From: Lentzea xinjiangensis
GTDB taxonomy: Bacteria > Actinomycetota > Actinomycetes > Mycobacteriales > Pseudonocardiaceae
Direction: 5' to 3'
NCBI RefSeq assembly: GCF_900110955.1
Contig: NZ_FOFR01000010.1
Coordinates: 219,839-283,838 of the forward strand
DNA: 64,000 bases
Under the pieces are notes generated by a model, which had not been told where the DNA came from, made no database searches, and saw only the letters and a list, made by a program, of their open reading frames with translations. This document shows, one piece after another, positions 60,210 to 64,000 of this stretch. Numbering within the stretch: position 1 is the first letter of the stretch; every line of letters starts with the position of its first letter. A program made the translations under genes and the position numbers.

Positions 60210-61399
60210 CCGGCGGAGACGACTTCGACCTGATCGGCACGGGTCCCGTGGCCACCGTCTACGGCGGCCTCTACCTGGCGCTGAAGGCGTACCCGCCGGT
60301 GGCCGAGCATGTGCTCGACGCGTTCGAACGCGAACGGACGGCACTGGCCCCGCTGTGCGCGGAGGCGCCGATCCTGCCCGTCGACGAGGTGGTGCGGCTC
60401 GGGGACGGCCAGCCCGCGCTGCAGATGGAGCTGTGCTCGGCGTCGCTGGCGGGACTGGTGGCGGACACCGGGAAGCTCCTGCAACCCGACGCGGTGGCGG
60501 TGGGCCACGCAGTCGCCACGGCCATCGCCGCGGCACACCGCCTCGGTGTCGTCCACGGTGGCCTGACGCCGCACAACGTGCTGTTCCACCCGTCCGGCGC
60601 GCCGGTGGTGGCGGACTTCGGCGTGGCACTGCGCCGCGCCTTCCCGCCGGCCGCTACCGAGTACACCGCGCCGGAGACCAGGCGCGACGGCACGATGGAC
60701 GAGCGGTCCGACCTGTACGGGGTCGGCACCGTGCTGCACCTCGCCCTGACGGGCTTCCCGCCCGGCGGGGGAGCGCAGTGGCAGGACGGCCCCGCGGAAC
60801 TGGTCAAGCTGGTGAACCGCCTGCTCGCCGAGGACCCCGCGGACCGCCCGTCGACGGTCGACGTCGTGGTCCGGCAACTGGCCGCACTGCTGGAGCCGCA
60901 GACCGCACCCGAACCCGAACCCGAACCGGCCGAGCCCGAGCCCGATGCCGAAGACCGCGGCACCGCGGCCGCTGAGCCCGCGAAGCGCGGACGGTTCCGC
61001 GTCCGGACCGTGGCCGGGGTCGCCGCTGCCGCCGCCGCGCTCGTCGCCTTGCCGGTTCTCGTCCACAACCAGCTGACCGGTCCACCCTCGGCGGCGTCCG
61101 CGCGACCGTCCACGACCGCGCCGAGCCCGGTCACCACGCCGGTCGCGCTCACGCTGGCCGACCCGGTCGACGGCGGGGCCCACGTCGACCTCGCCTGGCA
61201 GGCGCCGGACGGGTTCACGTTCGCCGTCGTCGTGGCGGCCGAGAAGCAGCAGCCGCGGGTGCTCATGGCCCACAACCGCTCGATGCGCGTTCCTGTGGAG
61301 AGCACGGGCAGGTACTGCTTCCTCGTCCAGGCCACCGACGGGGCGCGCGTGCTGGAAACCCCGCCCAAGCCGATCCGCGGGGCCACCTGCAAGGCCTGA
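60206..61399 (+). CDS. membrane Ser/Thr kinase-like protein, probable pseudokinase
   Basis: 397 residues. Kinase fold: degenerate Gly loop LIGTGPVATVYGG, Lys in YLALKAYP, catalytic loop VVHGGLTPHNVLF in which the HRD Asp is Gly, DFG kept (VADFGVAL), APE as YTAPET. Then acidic Pro-Glu linker, one TM (RVRTVAGVAAAAAALVALPV), and an outside fibronectin-like domain (VDLAWQAPDGFTFAVVVA). Without the catalytic Asp phosphotransfer is doubtful; may act as a scaffold. ATG 60206 overlaps the SARP stop (ATGA). Confidence 0.85.
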   Translation: MTGGDDFDLIGTGPVATVYGGLYLALKAYPPVAEHVLDAFERERTALAPLCAEAPILPVDEVVRLGDGQPALQMELCSASLAGLVADTGKLLQPDAVAVGHAVATAIAAAHRLGVVHGGLTPHNVLFHPSGAPVVADFGVALRRAFPPAATEYTAPETRRDGTMDERSDLYGVGTVLHLALTGFPPGGGAQWQDGPAELVKLVNRLLAEDPADRPSTVDVVVRQLAALLEPQTAPEPEPEPAEPEPDAEDRGTAAAEPAKRGRFRVRTVAGVAAAAAALVALPVLVHNQLTGPPSAASARPSTTAPSPVTTPVALTLADPVDGGAHVDLAWQAPDGFTFAVVVAAEKQQPRVLMAHNRSMRVPVESTGRYCFLVQATDGARVLETPPKPIRGATCKA

Positions 61400-61477
61400 C
61401 GGGCTCTGTCATCAAATCCTCATGGTCGCCCTGTGACAGTTCCGGTCGTGATGGCAGGGGTAGCCGGAGGTGCGAAG

Positions 61478-63157
61478 GTGCTGTTCCGCGTGCTGGGACC
61501 GTTGGAGATGCGAGTACCGGGTGAGGACCGCCCGCGGCGGATCGCGCGCAAGCCCGCCGCGCTGCTGGTCACGCTGTTGATGCACAGGGGCGAGTGGGTG
61601 GACTGCGATCGGCTGGTGGAGGCGGTCTGGCCGGATCGGGTGCCGCCGCGGTCGGCGCTGTCGAACATCAAGAGCTACGTCTGGCAGATCCGCCACGAGC
61701 TGACGCCGGCGCCCGCCAGCGGGCCGAGGATCGAAGCGCGGGCGGGCGCGTACCGGCTGTGCGCGGATCCCGGCGAGGTGGACGTCGAGCACTTCCGGCG
61801 GTGCACCGGGGATGCGCGGGAGGCGATGGCGCGCGGGGACGCCGCCGAGGCGGTGCGCCACCTGGAGACCGCGCTGGCGCTGTGGCGTGGCAGGCCGTTC
61901 GCCGAGCTGCCGGACGAGGTCGTGGCACCGGTGGTGGCGGAGCTGGAGGAGCTGCGCTGGGAGGTCCGCGAGACGCTGGCGGACGCGCTGACCGCCGTGC
62001 GGCGCCACACCGAGGCGATCGCCTCGCTGCGCGAGCTGACCACCGCGGACCCGCTGCGCGAAGGACCGTGGGCACGGCTGGTGCTGGCCCTGGTCCGCGC
62101 GGGCCGCCGCAGCGAGGCCTTGGCGACGTACGAGGACGCGCGGCGCGTGCTCGCCGACGAGCTGGGCGTCGACCCCGGTCGAGCGCTGGCGGAAGCCCAC
62201 CGGCAGGCCCTCGAGGAATCCGTGGTCCGGCGCGCCCGCTGCGACCTGCCCCGGGACGTGCCGGACTTCACCGGCCGCTCCCGCGACGTGGCGAAGCTGG
62301 TCCAGTCGAGCCGGTCCGCCACGGCCACCGTGCCGGTGGTCGTGGTCGACGGGATGCCGGGTGTCGGGAAGACCGCGCTCGCGGTGCACGCCGCCCACCG
62401 CATCGCCGGGGAGTTCCCGGACGGCCAGCTCTTCGTGGACCTCCGCTCGTCCGACGGCGAGCCGCTCGGCGCGGACGAGCTGCTGGCGCGGCTGCTGCGC
62501 GGCGCGGGCGTGCGCGACCTCCCGGACGCGGTCGCGGAACGAGCGGCGGCCTGGCGCGCCCACCTGGCCGGCCGGCGCGTGCTGCTGGTCCTGGACGACG
62601 CGTCGAGCGGCGACCAGGTCCGCCCGCTGCTGCCCGGCAGCGCCGGCTGCATGGTCGTGATCACCACTCGCACCCGTGCGCTCCGCCTGGACGCGGTCGA
62701 GCCGGTGACGTTGCTGCCGCTGCCAGCGCCGCAGACCGCCGCCCTGTTCCGCGCCGCCGCGGGCACACCCGATGACGACGTCGTGCGGGAGGTGGTTCGC
62801 CGCACCGCCGGACTGCCCGCCGCCATCAGGGCGGCCGCGGCGCTCCACCGCACGCGTCCACAGTGGACTGCGCAGCGGTTCGCCGCCCGGCTCGGCGAGG
62901 AGACCACCCGCACCGCGGTCGCGTTGGTCGAGCCGGCCTACCGCGAGTTGGACGACCGCCAGCGCCGCCTGCTGCACGCGGTCGCTGCCGCGCCGGACGG
63001 CGGGCTGGACGCCCGCGGGACCGACCGCGTCCTGGAGTACCTGTTCGACCGCCACTTGGTCGTGGAACCGTCGTCGGGTCGCTATGCCGTTCATCCCGTG
63101 GTGCGCGACTACGCCCATCACGTGACACCGACGCTGCGCGAACTCACCGCTGTGTGA
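61478..63157 (+). CDS. SARP regulator with NB-ARC ATPase (AfsR-like)
   Basis: 559 residues from GTG 61478 (GGAGG 7 bases upstream). VLFRVLGPLEM wHTH, BTAD helices (ALALWRGRPFAELPD, AYRLCADPGEVDVEHF, and EALATYEDARRVLADELGVDPG), then NB-ARC: P-loop VVDGMPGVGKTALAVHAAHR, Walker B RRVLLVLDDASSGDQVRPLL, and GLPAAIRAAAALHR. Lacks the TPR tail of AfsR. Third gene after the short SARP and pseudokinase; probably another controller of the locus. Confidence 0.92.
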   Translation: MLFRVLGPLEMRVPGEDRPRRIARKPAALLVTLLMHRGEWVDCDRLVEAVWPDRVPPRSALSNIKSYVWQIRHELTPAPASGPRIEARAGAYRLCADPGEVDVEHFRRCTGDAREAMARGDAAEAVRHLETALALWRGRPFAELPDEVVAPVVAELEELRWEVRETLADALTAVRRHTEAIASLRELTTADPLREGPWARLVLALVRAGRRSEALATYEDARRVLADELGVDPGRALAEAHRQALEESVVRRARCDLPRDVPDFTGRSRDVAKLVQSSRSATATVPVVVVDGMPGVGKTALAVHAAHRIAGEFPDGQLFVDLRSSDGEPLGADELLARLLRGAGVRDLPDAVAERAAAWRAHLAGRRVLLVLDDASSGDQVRPLLPGSAGCMVVITTRTRALRLDAVEPVTLLPLPAPQTAALFRAAAGTPDDDVVREVVRRTAGLPAAIRAAAALHRTRPQWTAQRFAARLGEETTRTAVALVEPAYRELDDRQRRLLHAVAAAPDGGLDARGTDRVLEYLFDRHLVVEPSSGRYAVHPVVRDYAHHVTPTLRELTAV

Positions 63158-63281
63158 GCATGGACCGCGCCGAACCCGAAGCGGGGTGCGGATTTCTTCG
63201 TGCTGAGGCAATCCGCATCGGGCCCGGCGCCGAAGAGTTCCTGTAGGGCAGATCGTTTCGACCCCACAGGAGGAACGAACG

Positions 63282-64000
63282 ATGACAGCGTTCAAGACCA
63301 AAGCGGCACGTGCGGCGGTTCCGGTGCTCGCGCTGGGGATGGCTCTCGCCTCACCCGCGGTGGCCTCGGCCCACGAGGGCGATCACGGCACCGGAGCCGG
63401 GCGCGACGACGGCACCACGGTGGCCACCGTGCAGCTCCGGCAGCTCAACCGGAGCGGAGCTTCCGGGCAGGGAGCCCTCGTCCTGCGCGGCAACCAGGTC
63501 GACATCGCCTTCCGGGTGCGCGGAGTGCTCGCCGACGCCCCGCACGCACAGCACATCCACATCGGCGCACAGGGGCGTTGCCCGTCCCAACGCGCCGACA
63601 CCAGCGGTGACGGCATCGTCAACACCACCGAAGGCCATCCCTTCTACGGCCACATCGGCACCTCGCTGACGACGAGCGGCGACACCAGCCCCGCCAGCGG
63701 CCTGGCCGTCGACCGCTTCCCGGCGCCCGGCGGCACCTCCTACGACTACCGGCGCAGCATCACCGTGACCGCCGACGTCGCGAGCAACATCCGCAACGGC
63801 AAGGCGGTTCTGGTCGTGCACGGCATCGACCCGAACCGCAGCGGCGCCTACGACGGCAGCGCACCCAGCGACCTGGACCCGTCCCTGCCCCTGGAGGCCA
63901 CCTCGCCGGCCGCCTGCGGCTCGTTCCGGACCTGGCAGGGCGGCCTGCTCGGCCTGGACCTGGACCTCGGCATCGACGTGGGTCTGGGCCTCGGTCGCCG
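63282..64000 (+). CDS. secreted CHRD-domain protein, C-terminus off window
   Basis: About 239 residues are visible. Signal peptide ARAAVPVLALGMALASPAVASA, cleaved before HEGDH. CHRD-like repeats: ALVLRGNQVDIAFRVRGVLADAPHAQHIHIG with the AQHIHIG strand, and later KAVLVVHGIDPNRSGAYDG. Members bind metal or proteins outside the cell; role unknown. AGGAGG lies 7 bases before ATG 63282. The frame is open to the edge and ends in a Gly/Leu/Asp-rich run. The 124 bases upstream (63158-63281) are its leader. Confidence 0.88.
   Translation, partial: MTAFKTKAARAAVPVLALGMALASPAVASAHEGDHGTGAGRDDGTTVATVQLRQLNRSGASGQGALVLRGNQVDIAFRVRGVLADAPHAQHIHIGAQGRCPSQRADTSGDGIVNTTEGHPFYGHIGTSLTTSGDTSPASGLAVDRFPAPGGTSYDYRRSITVTADVASNIRNGKAVLVVHGIDPNRSGAYDGSAPSDLDPSLPLEATSPAACGSFRTWQGGLLGLDLDLGIDVGLGLGR

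Noticed and set aside
1..64000. tRNA, rRNA genes or CRISPR arrays
   Set aside because: I scanned for cloverleaf-like TTCRANNC blocks with acceptor stems, rRNA signatures and repeat-spacer arrays and saw none that I could support.

Overview
The window is about 70% GC, gene-dense DNA from an actinomycete. DUF3040, SARP regulators, a deazaflavin (F420)-type nitroreductase, many TetR/MarR regulators and mycobacterial-type isonitrile genes point to Actinobacteria. Pseudonocardiales (Amycolatopsis, Lentzea, Saccharothrix relatives) is my best guess, from gene style only. Both ends cut through genes.

Left part (1-13.1 kb): an accessory region of small catabolic and redox operons, each with its own regulator. 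It holds a gentisate pathway pair (aromatic FAD monooxygenase plus gentisate 1,2-dioxygenase) beside a tandem-duplicated MarR protein, a TetR/Dabb pair sharing duplicated operators, a medium-chain dehydrogenase with a membrane partner, and an F420/NADP-type redox operon divergent from a TetR. Scattered between them are degraded genes: a transposase tail, a 5'-truncated ketoacyl synthase, an IS3-family scar and the fragment of a tyrosine integrase. These scars lie immediately left of the biosynthetic cluster.

Centre (13.4-28.1 kb): one tightly packed plus-strand operon of ten genes, the main discovery of the window. Its first two genes are close relatives of the isonitrile synthase ScoE/Rv0097 and the Michael-adding thioesterase ScoD/Rv0098 (FcoT). 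The ligase resembles ScoC/Rv0099 (FadD10). The usual free-standing ACP (ScoB) and NRPS (ScoA) are absent. In their place are a type I PKS (ACP-KS-AT-DH-KR-ACP, methylmalonyl-type AT), a lone KS with an AT-deletion scar, two paralogous P450s sandwiching a 3Fe-4S ferredoxin, and a UbiX/UbiD pair (prenyl-FMN decarboxylase system). The inferred logic is: ligase loads a starter, PKS makes an enoyl-ACP, ScoD adds glycine and releases the acid, ScoE makes the isonitrile, and P450s plus UbiD tailor and decarboxylate. I know of no characterised isonitrile pathway with this gene set.

28-38 kb: an amidohydrolase, a small operon (62-aa ORF, YbdK-like carboxylate-amine ligase, frameshifted phenolic acid decarboxylase), a PLP decarboxylase, a secreted esterase-like protein, and a methyltransferase coupled to a large regulator-like ATPase. 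38-46 kb: a secreted tripeptidyl aminopeptidase-type hydrolase and an FtsX-type ABC exporter with an adjacent two-component system. 46-54 kb: a second TetR with the same operator as the first TetR but 42 kb away, an aldo/keto reductase with an internal duplication, a DoxX protein, a PHB-depolymerase-like esterase, a MarR and a TetR-controlled membrane-protein operon.

Right part (54-63.2 kb): a putative polymorphic toxin locus. A minus-strand operon encodes two surface/membrane accessory proteins, a 1173-aa low-complexity protein ending in a nucleotidyltransferase-like domain, and a small candidate immunity protein. Divergent from it are a SARP, a membrane pseudokinase and a SARP/NB-ARC regulator. 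The window ends inside a secreted CHRD-domain protein.
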